64,000 bases of DNA from Plasmodium brasilianum (taxonomy: Eukaryota > Apicomplexa > Aconoidasida > Haemosporida > Plasmodiidae), in the NCBI RefSeq assembly GCF_023973825.1, contig NC_090126.1, positions 1,907,001-1,971,000 on the forward strand, in the 5' to 3' direction. Made by a program: the position numbers and the translations under genes. Shown here piece after piece: positions 11,206-22,056 of this stretch. The notes beneath the pieces were generated by a model, which had not been told where the DNA came from, did not search any database, and worked only from the letters and a program-made list of their open reading frames with translations. How positions within the stretch are numbered: position 1 is the stretch's first letter; each line of letters opens with the position of its first letter.

Positions 11206-11494
11206 TAAATGTTTGTTTTCATTTGATCATGATAAATTGTGTAGGTGTGTGAGGTTATCATTTTTACGTGTTTACGTTTTTTTTTTATTATTATATATTT
11301 GTAAAAAATTATTAAAAATGTTCATTTTATTTTATTTTATTTTTTTTTATATTTCCACTTTTACTTTACTAATTATAACTAGAGACAGTTGATATTAATA
11401 TTTATCTCTTTCTATTTTCAAATCTTTCTTTAAAACTTGGAGAACTTCCTTTTATAAAATTTTTCAAGCATGCATTAGGGATTATAATTTTGTT

Positions 11495-12140
11495 ATTACC
11501 ATGTTCATAATTTTGTTCTGGTGTAACTATTCACCATCTGAGGAATTTCCCATTTCCCTGTTTCGAAGAAATTGTACGGACGTGTGTTTCTACTCTACAT
11601 TGTCAAGTTTTCCTGTGTTAATTAGATGCTTCAAAATTGCTCACATTTGTACTTACATATATAGATATATATATACGTATATACGTGCATAATATATATA
11701 TATATTGCAATATTGTGCCATTTAGCATATACGTTATACCACCTATATATGCACAATCCCAGTTTTATGTATTTAAAAAAAAAAAAAGTGGGAATTGTGT
11801 CTTTCATTAAAACTAAAATAAATAATTGTATCGTATGTAAAAATTTTAGCAGCATAGCTTTTTCTATTATGGCATAGTTACATAAAGGAATGTAAAAAAA
11901 ATAAAGAGCTGTTTTATTATACCGTGTTTAGCTTTATCATACTTTATTTAGCTTTACTTTGATATTTGCTTTGTTCTGTTCTTTCCTTTTTTGTTTCATT
12001 TCATATGGAACAGCATTACATGTGGACGGCTATCACGTATGGTATTTACCTGATGCTCTTTACCGATGGAAGAACAGTCATGTGAGATACATAATTTTAT
12101 TTAAATATTGTCCAAATAAAAATAAATGCAGAAAATAATT
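11495..12140. other. GC-elevated island, candidate exons of an unidentified small gene
   Basis: Two segments, about 11500-11650 and 12005-12090, have visibly higher GC than their flanks and open, non-repetitive frames. Minus-strand model: exon 12081-12050 (starts MTVLPSVKSI, donor AG|GTAAAT, phase 2) joined to 11589-11505 (contains ETGKWEIPQMVNSYTRTKL then stop), 38 aa. Plus-strand model: 11501-11648 joined to 12014-12138 in matching phase, 90 aa, containing DGYHVWYLPDALYRW. A third, single-exon plus reading starts at 12006 (MEQHYMWTAI). The plus acceptor before 12014 has the stronger pyrimidine tract, and the minus donor is close to consensus. I cannot decide between these or a non-coding RNA. 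Confidence 0.35.
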
Positions 12141-12811
12141 TTAACCAATTTTAAATACAGTGCAAACAGGGTTTGAATTACTTTTACATTACTACTTTAA
12201 AAATAATTTTACGATGCATGGATGAGGAACATTCTATATATATACATATATATCTATATATACATGATGCAGAACTTTATTAGCATTTTTCTTCTTTTCG
12301 GCTTAAAATGTATTTGTTCATATTTTTGAAAAATATAATAAAAAGAATTAAGCAAGAAGAAATTTCACAAAAAAAAAAAAAAAAAAAAAGTGTAAAAGGT
12401 AATAATAACAAGAAAATGCTAAATTTAAAAAAGAAAACTTGGGGTTATATTTCATTACAGCATATTAAAAGACTTAAAATTTTGATTATCACTACTACAA
12501 CTGTTGCTCATTAAATTTTTTTTTTTTTTTTTTTTTTTATCTTAATTACATAATATATGCAATTACATTACGCACGCAATAAAATAGGGAAAAGAGGATG
12601 GGGGAAAAAATATATCAAAACCTAAAATAGAGAAAAAAAAAGAAGAAATGAAAAAAAAAAAAAAAATATATAATATTAAATTAATTCAACTTAATCCTAA
12701 TTACAAGAAAATCTAATTAAATCATATTAGTAATAGAGATGACCTTTAGTGCTAATTGTTTTGAAAGTATAAAAAAAATTTATACAACAAAATTGGGTTT
12801 ATGTACTTACA

Positions 12812-12847
<36 letters not shown>

Positions 12848-13436
12848 CATGTATACATGCATACGTGGATATTTAACTGTAGTATGTAACATCACTAATT
12901 TAACGGGAACACAACACAAACATATAGAAGAAACAAATAAAGCTAAAAATAAATACATCTTTGTATGAAGATTTTAAATTATTTATTTTATTATAATTTT
13001 GATTTGTACCTCGAACATTGAAGGCTGTAACGTAAATAATTGAGCTACGCCATTCCATTTATATAAATAAATATATATATACATATATATATAAACACAT
13101 TCGCCGGTATATTCTTCCCTAGCGGTTTTTTACATGCCACATTTATTTTTACTAAGGGATAAGGCAAGCGCCTGTTCGTCGTACTGCATGTATACATATG
13201 TATATGTGTATGTATATGTATATGTATATGTATATATATATATATATGCTTATATGTCTGTACGTATACACGAGTAAATTTACATGTGTATATACATGCA
13301 CATGTACTTTTAACTATGTTTTATTTTAACTGGTAAATGTACAATATTTGCTTACAACTGACTATGATACAAATGAAATTGAAAAAGTCCTCCTGAAATA
13401 GTAGAAATTTAAAAAAAAAAAAAAAAATTAATAAAA

Positions 13437-13670
13437 AAAAACGGAAAAAAAAAAACGAAAAAAAAAAAACGGAAAAAAAAAAACGGAAAAAACAAAACGG
13501 AAAAAGCAAAACGGAAAAAGCAAAACGGAAAAAGCAAAACGGAATAAGCAAAACGGAATAAGCTAAACGGAATAAGCAAAACGGAATAAGCAAAACGGAA
13601 TAAGCAAAACGGAATAAGCAAAACGGAAAAACACAAAAAGTCAAAACGCAAAAAGTCAAAACGCAAAAAC
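13437..13670. repeat. Minisatellite, 14-bp unit, upstream of USP
   Basis: About 15 imperfect copies of GGAATAAGCAAAAC, degrading at the left into A-runs separated by CGG. It lies directly in the 5' flank of the ubiquitin hydrolase gene, so it is probably transcribed as part of the leader. Confidence 0.9.
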
Positions 13671-13710
13671 ATTAGTGCCAGAAATACACAAAAATACATG
13701 AGGCAAAATT

Positions 13711-16700
13711 ATGAGTTTTCTGAAAGGGAAAATTCATGTTTCTATTTTGAATAAGTTTGTTGATTTTTACGCAGAAAAAAATTATGAACGTGTTCAGAAC
13801 ATTTCGGTAGCGAATAACAATGAATTTAAAAAAAAGAAAAGACAACATGCATCGAGTAGATATGTTGAAGAGGACGAAAAAAATATAGGGAGAAAGAGGA
13901 AAGATTTTCTTAGAAAAAAGCGGAAAAAAGAATGTGAGAAAGAATTAATTAAATATAATATAAAATGTAGGAAAATAAAGAAAGTCATAAGTAGGAAGAA
14001 AAGGAAAAATGAAGACGAAAAGGAATACATACCTTTCCAAGGAAAACAGAACAAGGAAAAATTTAGTGCTTCTTCAGTTGAAGGGAGCGAAAATGAAAAG
14101 ACATTAATCGACAAAATGGAGGAGGAAAAAACATGTATTTTATCGAAAAATCATGGCAATGTGTTGTCAAGTAAATTAAAGAGGATTAACAAAATAAAAA
14201 ATTATAGGAGTAATAAAAAAAGTAATAAAAAGTTCACAAGGAGTAAAATAAAAAAAAATTTACATCCTCTGTTGAATAATGGAAAGAATATATTTCTTAA
14301 TAGAGGATTGAGTCATTATTATCATCTAGCTAATTCTTATAAAAAATTTTTAAAAATTAAAAAAAAAAACAAGAGCATGGAAAAGAATTTTGAAAATAGT
14401 ATAATTGGGGGAAAATTAAGCAGAACAAAACTAATTACTTCGAAGAATGACTCACCATCACCTACATTAAGGGATGACGAAAATGTAAATAAAGAACAGG
14501 AGAAGCAGTTATGTGTTAAAGGAAGAGTAAGAAATGGGTTAAAAGCAACTGACCTAGGTGAAATAAGTGAAAAGAAGATGAAGCAGAAGAAGGAAAAAAA
14601 AAAAAAAGATAAAACTTCATCCACGGGAAAAGATTATTGTAAAAAAAGAAAATATCAGTCCCCTCCTCAAACAGATGAAAACATGCAGTTTATTATGTGT
14701 AGCAGTTTGGAGGAGCGGTATAAAAGAAACACAAGTAAAACGGAAAATTTGAAAAATAAGAAAATTTCGGTAAAATACAGAATAAAAACTTCAAACACAG
14801 TAAGTAGAGATGATTGTACAAAATTTTCAAAAAATATAGAAAAATATGGCGTTAATAATAAAATGAAAAAGGACAAACAAAGAGTGAAGAGAAAAAAGAG
14901 CGAAATGATGAACAGGTTTAGGTCTAGTATAAACCAGAGCGTTTATTGTCAGGTCGAGGAAAATATACCGAAAGGATGTACGAGTATTACGCAAGGCACT
15001 AACAATACGCAAGATAAAATGGATATTTTTACTTCAAACCCGCATAGCAAAGGGGGGGGGAAAAATAATTCTGAAACTGAACACATTAGTTATGAAAATG
15101 ATAGTAGTAGTAGTAGTAGTCATTTCGAAGGATCAACGAGTGATATACATGACAGTTTTAGTATCAACCATGATGAGAGGAAAGACCGAAATATTATAGA
15201 AAGTGCACAAAAAAAGAAGAGAAAGAAGAAAAAACCGCAAAAAGGAAAGGAAGATATATATAAAGATAACAGTATCATAAATGAATGCAAAAGGAAAGAT
15301 AACAAGTATAATATCGTTAATGTTACTTCGATCAATGAATTAGTCGAGAGGGGGGTGCGAATCGAAAAAGAGGAGAGACAAGAAGAAAAACAGGTACAAC
15401 AGGTACAACAGGTACAACAGGTACAACAGATACAACAGGTACAACAGGTACAACAGATACAACAGGTACAACAGGTACAACAGGTACAACAGGTACAACA
15501 GGTACAACAGGTACAACAGGTACAACAGGTACAACAGGTACAACAGGTACAACAGGTACAACAGGTACAACAGGTACAACAGGTACAACAGGTACAACAG
15601 ATACAACAGGTACAACAGGTACAACAGGTACAACAGATACAAAATCAAAATATGCAGTATATGAAGGAAGGCAGGGAGACCACTTGTTATATCACACAAT
15701 ATAGCAGCAGAGAAGCTGGAAATAACGAATGTTTAAAAAAGGGCGATAGTAACCTTAGTAATTCCAGTGATGGACGAACAAATGTAATTCGTGTGGAGGG
15801 GACAAAAAGTACAAAGGGTGAAGAAGATGGGAAAAAGGAAGCTATAGGGGTGAATATCAGGAACGAGGGCAACATCCCTACTGATAATAGGAACAAAGAA
15901 AATAACACCACCATTGTTAACAGGAACAGTGAAAACGACTCTACTAGTGTTAACAGGAAGGATGCAGAAAATCCGGCGCTTAACAAGCGCTCAGTGCAGA
16001 TGGACTGCGCAGAAAAGGGATTTGGGAAAGCGCTGCTAGACAGTAGTAGTAGTAATGGTTTGAATTTAAAAGAGTACCTAATATTAAAGGAGATAAAAAC
16101 CAAGGAAGATAATGAAATGATTCATCTAAATTTGGATTCAACATTTTTTGTATCAAAAGGGGCAGGATTATATAACTATGGTCAGAATATATGTTTTTTT
16201 AATAGTATTATCCAAACGTTTATAAGGATCCCATACGTTTGTAAAGATTTACTTAATAAATTACATTCTCTAAATTGCGAAAAAAAGAAAAGTCGAGTAT
16301 TTTGTTTCTATTGTTTATTCGAACAGTTCGCTTGTACTATTATATCAAAAAGATGTGTAATAAAAAATATATTAATTCCATATATTAAAAAATATATATG
16401 TAATAGTTATCATATAGGGTATCAAGAAGATGTACATGAGTATTTGAGATATTTTTTATGTTCTTTAGAAAAATCTTCTTTTTATTCTTCTATATATATT
16501 CAAAAAATGTTCACAGGAGTAACAAAGAATGTAACTATATGTATGAAATGTAATAATGTTTCTTTAAAATATGAACAATATTATGAATTAGCTTTAGATA
16601 TAAGTTCTTCTAATAATTTAGAGGAAGCATTAAAAAAATTTTTATCCAAAGAAATGCTTATGGGAGATAATGGATATTTTTGTGAAAAATGTGGTAAGAA

Positions 16701-18276
16701 AAAAAAAGCTACTAAACAATGTGTTATTAATAAATTACCAAGAGTATTAACAATTCAGGTAAAAAGATTTTTTATGAATTCTAAACATCATGTTGTCAAA
16801 AATCATAAATATCTTTCCTACCCATTATACTTAGATATGAAATATTATGTAAATAACTATGATTTATTTGAAAATAATTTTAATAATAATGTCATATCGT
16901 TATATGAAAAAATGAACAAAAATGGAAATAGCCAAAATAGTCATCTTATTAAAGAACACACTACTACTGTTCTTAATTATAAAAATTACAACAACGCTAT
17001 TGGTGAGTTACGTTTTAACGGTTTAAATATTAGTAGAAGACATTTACATATGAGGAATATGTCAAATGAAGAGAAACGAGAATCTTTCTTTAGAAATGAC
17101 AACAATACTCCGTATGAAGACGCAGTTCGAACGAGGTACTGCAGTGTATGGGCTGATATACCCCATGTTCGTGCAGGTTCCAACTACAACAACTACAGCT
17201 GCCATAATGATAATGATAATAATTGTAATAATAATGATAATGAGAAGAATGATAATAATTGTAATAATAATGATAATGAGAAGAATTATAATAATTGTAA
17301 TAATAATGATAATAATGATAATAATAATAATAATAGCAACAACAATAATAATAAGAATAATAATAATAATGAGAAGAATGATAATAAGAATAATAATAAT
17401 AATGAGAAGAATGATAACAAAAGGGCTTGTGGTGGATACATGGACACGTGCAGCAGCATGCGTGTTTTAAAAGAAATAGAAAGCATGCTCACCAATTTAA
17501 AAAGGGAAATATATCGGAAGCAAATGAACAGAAAGGATTCCACATCCAACTTGAAAGACCTTATAATTGAAAAAAGAAAAAGTATTATGAACGAGTTAAG
17601 AAAAATAAGATACACTAAATTTTACAAAGATGTTCTTCTAACTATATGCAAAGACTTTAACACAATGAACTATTATGTTAAGACGAATTGTGAAAATAAA
17701 AATGTTAGCCAAAAAACTGTTTTGTTGAAGTACAAGGTTGACTATTACCACAAGAGGGGGGGTTATCAGCAATACAGGAGCAGGGGTAGAAAGCAGTTAT
17801 ATATGGCATGTGAAGGATCCAGTGGTGCAAGTAATGCGCGTGATGCGGAAAGACAAAGCGACTATGGAAAACTGGACGAACAGAGAAGAAGAAACAATTT
17901 GAACAATTCCATTAATGAAGAGAATGGCTATTTCTCTTACGAGCTAACAGGCCTAATTAAGCATCTCGGATCTGGAACGGAATATGGTCATTACGTTGCC
18001 CTCACAAAATCGAACAATAATATTTATTTGCAATGTGATGATAATAATATTTCTTATATTAACAAGCATGACATACTAAATTGTGTAAAGAATGCCTATG
18101 TGTTTATATATACTTGCATCAATCCTGGTTTCATTGACTTTTATAATAAATACATTGATGTTTCGGAAAAAAAAAAATTTAATATAAATTTACCTGTATT
18201 CGAAAAGCGCGTTGAATTTAAGGAGCGAATAACAATGCCCAAGAAGATGTTCATAAGCAAGTCTCTCCACTACTAA
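13711..18276 (+). CDS. Ubiquitin carboxyl-terminal hydrolase (USP family, USP36/42-like)
   Basis: This is a single-exon gene of 1521 aa. The catalytic domain occupies the C-terminal half. The Cys box is at about residues 818-836 (GLYNYGQNICFFNSIIQ, nucleophile Cys828). A CxxC...CxxC zinc ribbon (ICMKC / FCEKCGK) follows, then VKRFF and the YPLYLDM segment. The His box is HLGSGTEYGHYVAL with His1427. The order and the QEDVHEYLRY motif resemble USP36/USP42-type enzymes. Residues 1-550 are very Lys-rich with many basic clusters, so nuclear or nucleolar targeting is likely (inferred). A Gln/Val tract occupies about residues 560-645, and an Asn/Asp/Lys low-complexity insert at about 1167-1236 splits the catalytic domain. 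The Cys box has one extra residue relative to the usual N-x-G-N-T-C spacing. The enzyme presumably removes ubiquitin from protein substrates; the targets are unknown. Confidence 0.93.
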   Translation: MSFLKGKIHVSILNKFVDFYAEKNYERVQNISVANNNEFKKKKRQHASSRYVEEDEKNIGRKRKDFLRKKRKKECEKELIKYNIKCRKIKKVISRKKRKNEDEKEYIPFQGKQNKEKFSASSVEGSENEKTLIDKMEEEKTCILSKNHGNVLSSKLKRINKIKNYRSNKKSNKKFTRSKIKKNLHPLLNNGKNIFLNRGLSHYYHLANSYKKFLKIKKKNKSMEKNFENSIIGGKLSRTKLITSKNDSPSPTLRDDENVNKEQEKQLCVKGRVRNGLKATDLGEISEKKMKQKKEKKKKDKTSSTGKDYCKKRKYQSPPQTDENMQFIMCSSLEERYKRNTSKTENLKNKKISVKYRIKTSNTVSRDDCTKFSKNIEKYGVNNKMKKDKQRVKRKKSEMMNRFRSSINQSVYCQVEENIPKGCTSITQGTNNTQDKMDIFTSNPHSKGGGKNNSETEHISYENDSSSSSSHFEGSTSDIHDSFSINHDERKDRNIIESAQKKKRKKKKPQKGKEDIYKDNSIINECKRKDNKYNIVNVTSINELVERGVRIEKEERQEEKQVQQVQQVQQVQQIQQVQQVQQIQQVQQVQQVQQVQQVQQVQQVQQVQQVQQVQQVQQVQQVQQVQQVQQIQQVQQVQQVQQIQNQNMQYMKEGRETTCYITQYSSREAGNNECLKKGDSNLSNSSDGRTNVIRVEGTKSTKGEEDGKKEAIGVNIRNEGNIPTDNRNKENNTTIVNRNSENDSTSVNRKDAENPALNKRSVQMDCAEKGFGKALLDSSSSNGLNLKEYLILKEIKTKEDNEMIHLNLDSTFFVSKGAGLYNYGQNICFFNSIIQTFIRIPYVCKDLLNKLHSLNCEKKKSRVFCFYCLFEQFACTIISKRCVIKNILIPYIKKYICNSYHIGYQEDVHEYLRYFLCSLEKSSFYSSIYIQKMFTGVTKNVTICMKCNNVSLKYEQYYELALDISSSNNLEEALKKFLSKEMLMGDNGYFCEKCGKKKKATKQCVINKLPRVLTIQVKRFFMNSKHHVVKNHKYLSYPLYLDMKYYVNNYDLFENNFNNNVISLYEKMNKNGNSQNSHLIKEHTTTVLNYKNYNNAIGELRFNGLNISRRHLHMRNMSNEEKRESFFRNDNNTPYEDAVRTRYCSVWADIPHVRAGSNYNNYSCHNDNDNNCNNNDNEKNDNNCNNNDNEKNYNNCNNNDNNDNNNNNSNNNNNKNNNNNEKNDNKNNNNNEKNDNKRACGGYMDTCSSMRVLKEIESMLTNLKREIYRKQMNRKDSTSNLKDLIIEKRKSIMNELRKIRYTKFYKDVLLTICKDFNTMNYYVKTNCENKNVSQKTVLLKYKVDYYHKRGGYQQYRSRGRKQLYMACEGSSGASNARDAERQSDYGKLDEQRRRNNLNNSINEENGYFSYELTGLIKHLGSGTEYGHYVALTKSNNNIYLQCDDNNISYINKHDILNCVKNAYVFIYTCINPGFIDFYNKYIDVSEKKKFNINLPVFEKRVEFKERITMPKKMFISKSLHY
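15388..15645 (+). repeat. Coding 9-bp repeat encoding (QQV)n
   Basis: About 28 copies of CAACAGGTA (a few GATA variants giving Ile) sit in frame in the USP gene and encode a Gln-Gln-Val/Ile tract. The near-perfect identity of copies suggests recent expansion and likely length polymorphism. Confidence 0.95.
17200..17425 (+). repeat. Coding AAT/GAT-rich repeat encoding Asn/Asp/Lys tract
   Basis: Interrupted AAT, GAT and GAGAAG triplet runs inside the USP catalytic domain encode repeated NDNEKNDNN-type sequence. This is a typical Plasmodium low-complexity insertion between conserved blocks. Confidence 0.9.
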
Positions 18277-18307
18277 TTTTGTTTTGCATTCTATTACGGG
18301 GTCGTCC

Positions 18308-18339
18308 CATATCTTCATATTAAGGATTATGAAGATATG
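18308..18339. other. Inverted repeat / potential hairpin 3' of USP
   Basis: CATATCTTCAT at 18308-18318 and its exact complement ATGAAGATATG at 18329-18339 are separated by ten bases, 31 bp after the USP stop codon. It would form an 11-bp stem (12 with A18319-T18328) in the 3' UTR. Its function is unknown. Confidence 0.6.
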
Positions 18340-19023
18340 CAGAGATGAACACACGGACAGATGCATTGAGTGAAGATGAAATGAAAGATTGGCTAGGTTA
18401 AATTATTTCGTAATACCTTGGCACATATAACATGAAAATATTTAAAGCAGAAAAACAACCACATTGAAAGGCTACGTTGAATGCTTATGCCTACATGTTG
18501 GATCCACCCGATAATTTACATACACACCACGCAAAAATAAAAGAAAAGAAGAAATGGGATGAGATCAAAATAAGAGTAGATCAGACGAGATAATGAAAAT
18601 GTGGAATTTACTTGGGGACGGGGCGTACATATAAAGGATGTACGAAAAATGCGTGGTTTATTTTTTGAGAATATTTTAATTTATAAAAAAGAAACATTCC
18701 CTTGATAATATTCTCGATTTTAGTTAATACACTTGAGTATTATTTGTGTTTGGAACTACCTTTTAAAATACATTATAATTCGTTTTTATCATGTTTCTGT
18801 TTCGTAATAATTTGTTTTAAATATCCTTCTTGCTATATATATAGCTGGTATATAAACGGCGTGCATACATAGTAACTGTGTATAAAACATATATACTTTG
18901 TAAGGAGTTAGAGATATTAAAAGGACTTATGAGATGAAGAATGGTTAATGAATCGTGTATGGTTGTAGCATGTTTGTTGATGGCTGCTTGTTGAAGACAC
19001 AGTCCATCTCTTTTGTTCAGTAA

Positions 19024-19060
<37 letters not shown>

Positions 19061-19454
19061 GGCACTTCTGTTATATTAAGAGGGGTATTTTGCCCCGCCA
19101 TTTTGATGATTAATTTATGCTTAAGTTTTTAAATTAAATAGCCATTTTAGTTACACCAGAGTTTGATCATACAGAATTTTTACTTTTATTCCTATTTTTA
19201 TTCCCATTTTTATTCCTATTTTTATTCCTATTTTTTTTTTTTTTTTTTTTTTTCTTTCCCATGCTGCCAATTCATATTTGTTTTAATTAAAATTATTTTC
19301 TGCCAAACTGCAAAAATTCGATTTTCCCCTCCATTAACAGTTTTTATTATTCAGAATTTGAATATTTATTTTCATAAATAAATTTTTTGTACCTTTATTA
19401 AATCGAATTCGTCCTGCAGTATCAAGGGGTCCTATGGTTACTTGGCTTAACATT

Positions 19455-19735
19455 CCTTTACAGCAGTATTAGCAGAGTTTGCAGTATTAGCAGCGTTTGC
19501 AGTATTAGTAGTGTTTGCAGTATTAGCAGCGTTTGCAGTATTAGTAGTGTTTGCAGTATTAGTAGTGTTTGCAGTATTAGTAGTGTTTGCAGTATTAGTA
19601 GTGTTTGCAGTATTAGCAGTGTTTGCAGTATTAGCAGTGTTTGCAGTATTAGCAGTGTTTGCAGTATTAGCAGTGTTTGCAGTATTAGCAGTGTTTGCAG
19701 TATTAGCAGTGTTTGCAGTATTAGCAGTATGCGCA
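19455..19735. repeat. Minisatellite, 18-bp unit
   Basis: About 15 copies of AGTATTAGCAGTGTTTGC occur with a few A/C and GT/GC variants. The period is divisible by three and the unit is stop-free in several frames on both strands, giving artefactual (VFAVLA)n and (LQTLLI)n frames. Confidence 0.92.
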
Positions 19736-20142
19736 TGTATATATATATGGATACACCTTGTACTCTTCTAAAATGGCGACTTACCCGCACCCCCAAAAGT
19801 TTGAATCATTTTTCTCGTATTAATAATTAGAATAGGGTTGGAGATTTTGGTTACCATGACAAGTGATAGGTGTACAAAAGCTGAACTTTTAATTTTTTTT
19901 GAAAAAAAAAAATGCTATATATACAGAATGCGATAAGAAGATAACTTCATATGGAAGCATAACATAAATTTATTTACTTCTTTCAATTTATAAATAGGTC
20001 CATCAATATTAGGACGTTCGCATTTATTTAAAAGGGAGCAATTACCGCAAAATGTGCAAATTATTACTGCTAAATTATTCTTGATTTGCTTCTTTCTGTT
20101 CCTGTTTTGCTTCCTTTTTTTATCCTTCTCCCTATTGCGGGG

Positions 20143-21606
20143 TCATTTAGCTCTCCTATTCCTCACTATTTCCTTAATTAGCGAATCTATAGTTATGTTG
20201 TCAAGAATACTCTGGATGACCTTATTTAATGTTTTTATATCGTTCGGAATACTCTTATCGAATCGAATTTTTTGAGCTATCCATCCTCCTTCAATTCTTT
20301 CTTCACTAGAGTTATCATTTTTACATATGGAGTAAATATTTTTTGAAACATAATAGCATTCAATAATATAATGGGAAATTTTATTATTCATAGCTAATTC
20401 TAATAGTTCTTTATATACATCCCCATATGCTGCTAGATAACATTTGTAAGATGTTCTAACACCATTAATAGCTATAAACAATTCAAATTTATTAGGTAAT
20501 TTATTTTCATCATATACTGTTTCTATTCCAAAATCAACAGTATTCAAATTTAGTGGTTTCCACTTGAGTAGTTGATAAAAATTTCCAGTTATGTAGGGCG
20601 AGTGTAAAGGGGTAAATATAATACCATCTGATGTATGCGGTAATTTTTTTGCAATTTGTATTAAATCGCAAATTTGAGTAATTGAATAAAAATCTTTTAA
20701 GTAAATTTCAAAAGGGCAGTCCCACTCGTCCAATGTAGACTCCGTGTCTTGTTCAGAAGACTCCTCCAATGAACCCATACCATTTGCACCACTGCCGCTA
20801 GTACCACCATCGCAACGTGTATGTATTTGATCATCACTAATGCAAAGTATATTACTGTGTTCACCTCCACTACCGTTATCACTATCATCATCATCATCAT
20901 GAACACTTTCCCTATGAATTTGAGTACTACTTTTAGTGTGCCGTGTAGAAATGTGTATAGAATTATTTATGTCTAAAGTACTTTCTCCTTTATCATTCAT
21001 TTTGATAGTATATGAAATACATTTTCTTTTGTTAACGTTTAGAGAGTCGTTTAACGATTCAACTGGATCCTCCGATGTAACAATATTTGACTGAACTTTT
21101 TTTTTATATAATTTCAAAGGAGTTATAACATAATTATATGCATTCGTTAATCTTTCTAAATAGGAAAGATTTGTTATATCTTTCCTTTGTATAAATAGTG
21201 CATCATAAATTAAATACACTACTTTCTTTTGTTCAATTCCTTTTTTTATATTAAATATTGTATCTTCAACAAGTTCCCCATCTAATAAAGTGAGTTGTTG
21301 CTTTATTTTTAAATCTTCGATGGTTGGTATGTGCATATCATTTTTAAAAATTTCATAATTTCTATCAATTAAAAATGTTGTATTTGAAGCTATGAATAAA
21401 AAATAACGAACACCATCTGTCTTTTCACATATTAAATATTCCTTATTAAATAAATTTTTTATATTATGCTTTGTTAGAGATACTGGATTACTACCTGGAA
21501 AGCCATTTCTTTTCCATTTCAACATTTCGTTGATTTTTGATCGAATTTTTTCCTTCACAAATTCGTTTTCTATTTTTTCCCCCGGACGGTAAATGCTGCT
21601 TATCAT
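20143..21606 (-). CDS. mRNA capping enzyme, guanylyltransferase
   Basis: This single-exon minus-strand gene has its first ATG at 21606 and encodes 487 aa. It transfers GMP from GTP to the 5'-diphosphate end of nascent mRNA through a lysyl-GMP intermediate. The nucleotidyltransferase motifs appear in order: motif I EKTDGVRYF with Lys62 as the nucleophile, motif III LLDGELVED, motif IV SDGIIFTP, motif V QLLKWKP, and motif VI-like GGWIAQKIRFDKSIPND near the C-terminus. An Asp/Ser/Gly-rich insert (about residues 195-285) separates motifs III and IV. Like fungal and other protist enzymes it has no RNA triphosphatase domain fused to it. A pyrimidine tract ending ACAAG lies just upstream of the ATG, so a short upstream exon cannot be excluded, but no convincing one was found. 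Confidence 0.94.
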   Translation of the reverse strand: MISSIYRPGEKIENEFVKEKIRSKINEMLKWKRNGFPGSNPVSLTKHNIKNLFNKEYLICEKTDGVRYFLFIASNTTFLIDRNYEIFKNDMHIPTIEDLKIKQQLTLLDGELVEDTIFNIKKGIEQKKVVYLIYDALFIQRKDITNLSYLERLTNAYNYVITPLKLYKKKVQSNIVTSEDPVESLNDSLNVNKRKCISYTIKMNDKGESTLDINNSIHISTRHTKSSTQIHRESVHDDDDDSDNGSGGEHSNILCISDDQIHTRCDGGTSGSGANGMGSLEESSEQDTESTLDEWDCPFEIYLKDFYSITQICDLIQIAKKLPHTSDGIIFTPLHSPYITGNFYQLLKWKPLNLNTVDFGIETVYDENKLPNKFELFIAINGVRTSYKCYLAAYGDVYKELLELAMNNKISHYIIECYYVSKNIYSICKNDNSSEERIEGGWIAQKIRFDKSIPNDIKTLNKVIQSILDNITIDSLIKEIVRNRRAK

Positions 21607-22056
21607 TCTCACTTGTCGGAAAAGGAAAAAAAAGGAAGAAAATAAAATTACAGAAAAGGAAAATATTACAAATATTTAAATCGTAAATATTGCAACTGGG
21701 CACATTTGCATTTCGCTACGCTTGCTGATCCTTCTGCTCCTTCCTTTACTCCTTTGTTTAATTAATGGGTATCTCATTAAGTTTTCCAATAAGGTCATAT
21801 ATATGTTATATCCTTATAAGCTTTCCAAACTCAGCCAATTTTGTTTTTCCCTTTTTGATAACACTTTACCGCTTTTTTCTAATCTCACCCTCTCTTTTAT
21901 TTTTAAAATATCGTATGGACTTCTTCATATTTTTTCCTCCTCTTCACAAATTTAATACTAAATTATAAGCATACAGATGTCTTTCTACACTTTGTCAAAT
22001 AGAGAAATATTTATATACTTTTTCAGATGGATTTATTATTTTATTATTTTTTTTTT

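Larger units (their letters stand above)
10534..13710. other. Intergenic region SmB-USP
   Basis: The region contains poly-T after the SmB stop, a G-rich element at 10759-10771, a 36-bp minisatellite at 10925-11205, a GC-elevated island at 11495-12140, several poly-A/T and (TA)n tracts (12813-12842), GTATAT-type repeats near 13200-13250 and a 14-bp minisatellite that ends about 20 bp before the USP start codon. Confidence 0.6.
18277..20142. other. Convergent intergenic region USP-capping enzyme
   Basis: Both neighbouring genes end here. The first ~380 bases are less AT-rich and are probably USP 3' UTR, with an inverted repeat at 18308-18339. Further on are a poly-A run at 19025-19058 and TTTTTATTCC repeats at 19180-19235, then an 18-bp minisatellite at 19455-19735. 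No gene is seen. Confidence 0.6.

Noticed and set aside
15340..15699. Minus-strand (LLYLLYLLY) frame
   Set aside because: It is antisense to the (QQV)n coding repeat of the USP gene; the plus frame continues into the catalytic domain.
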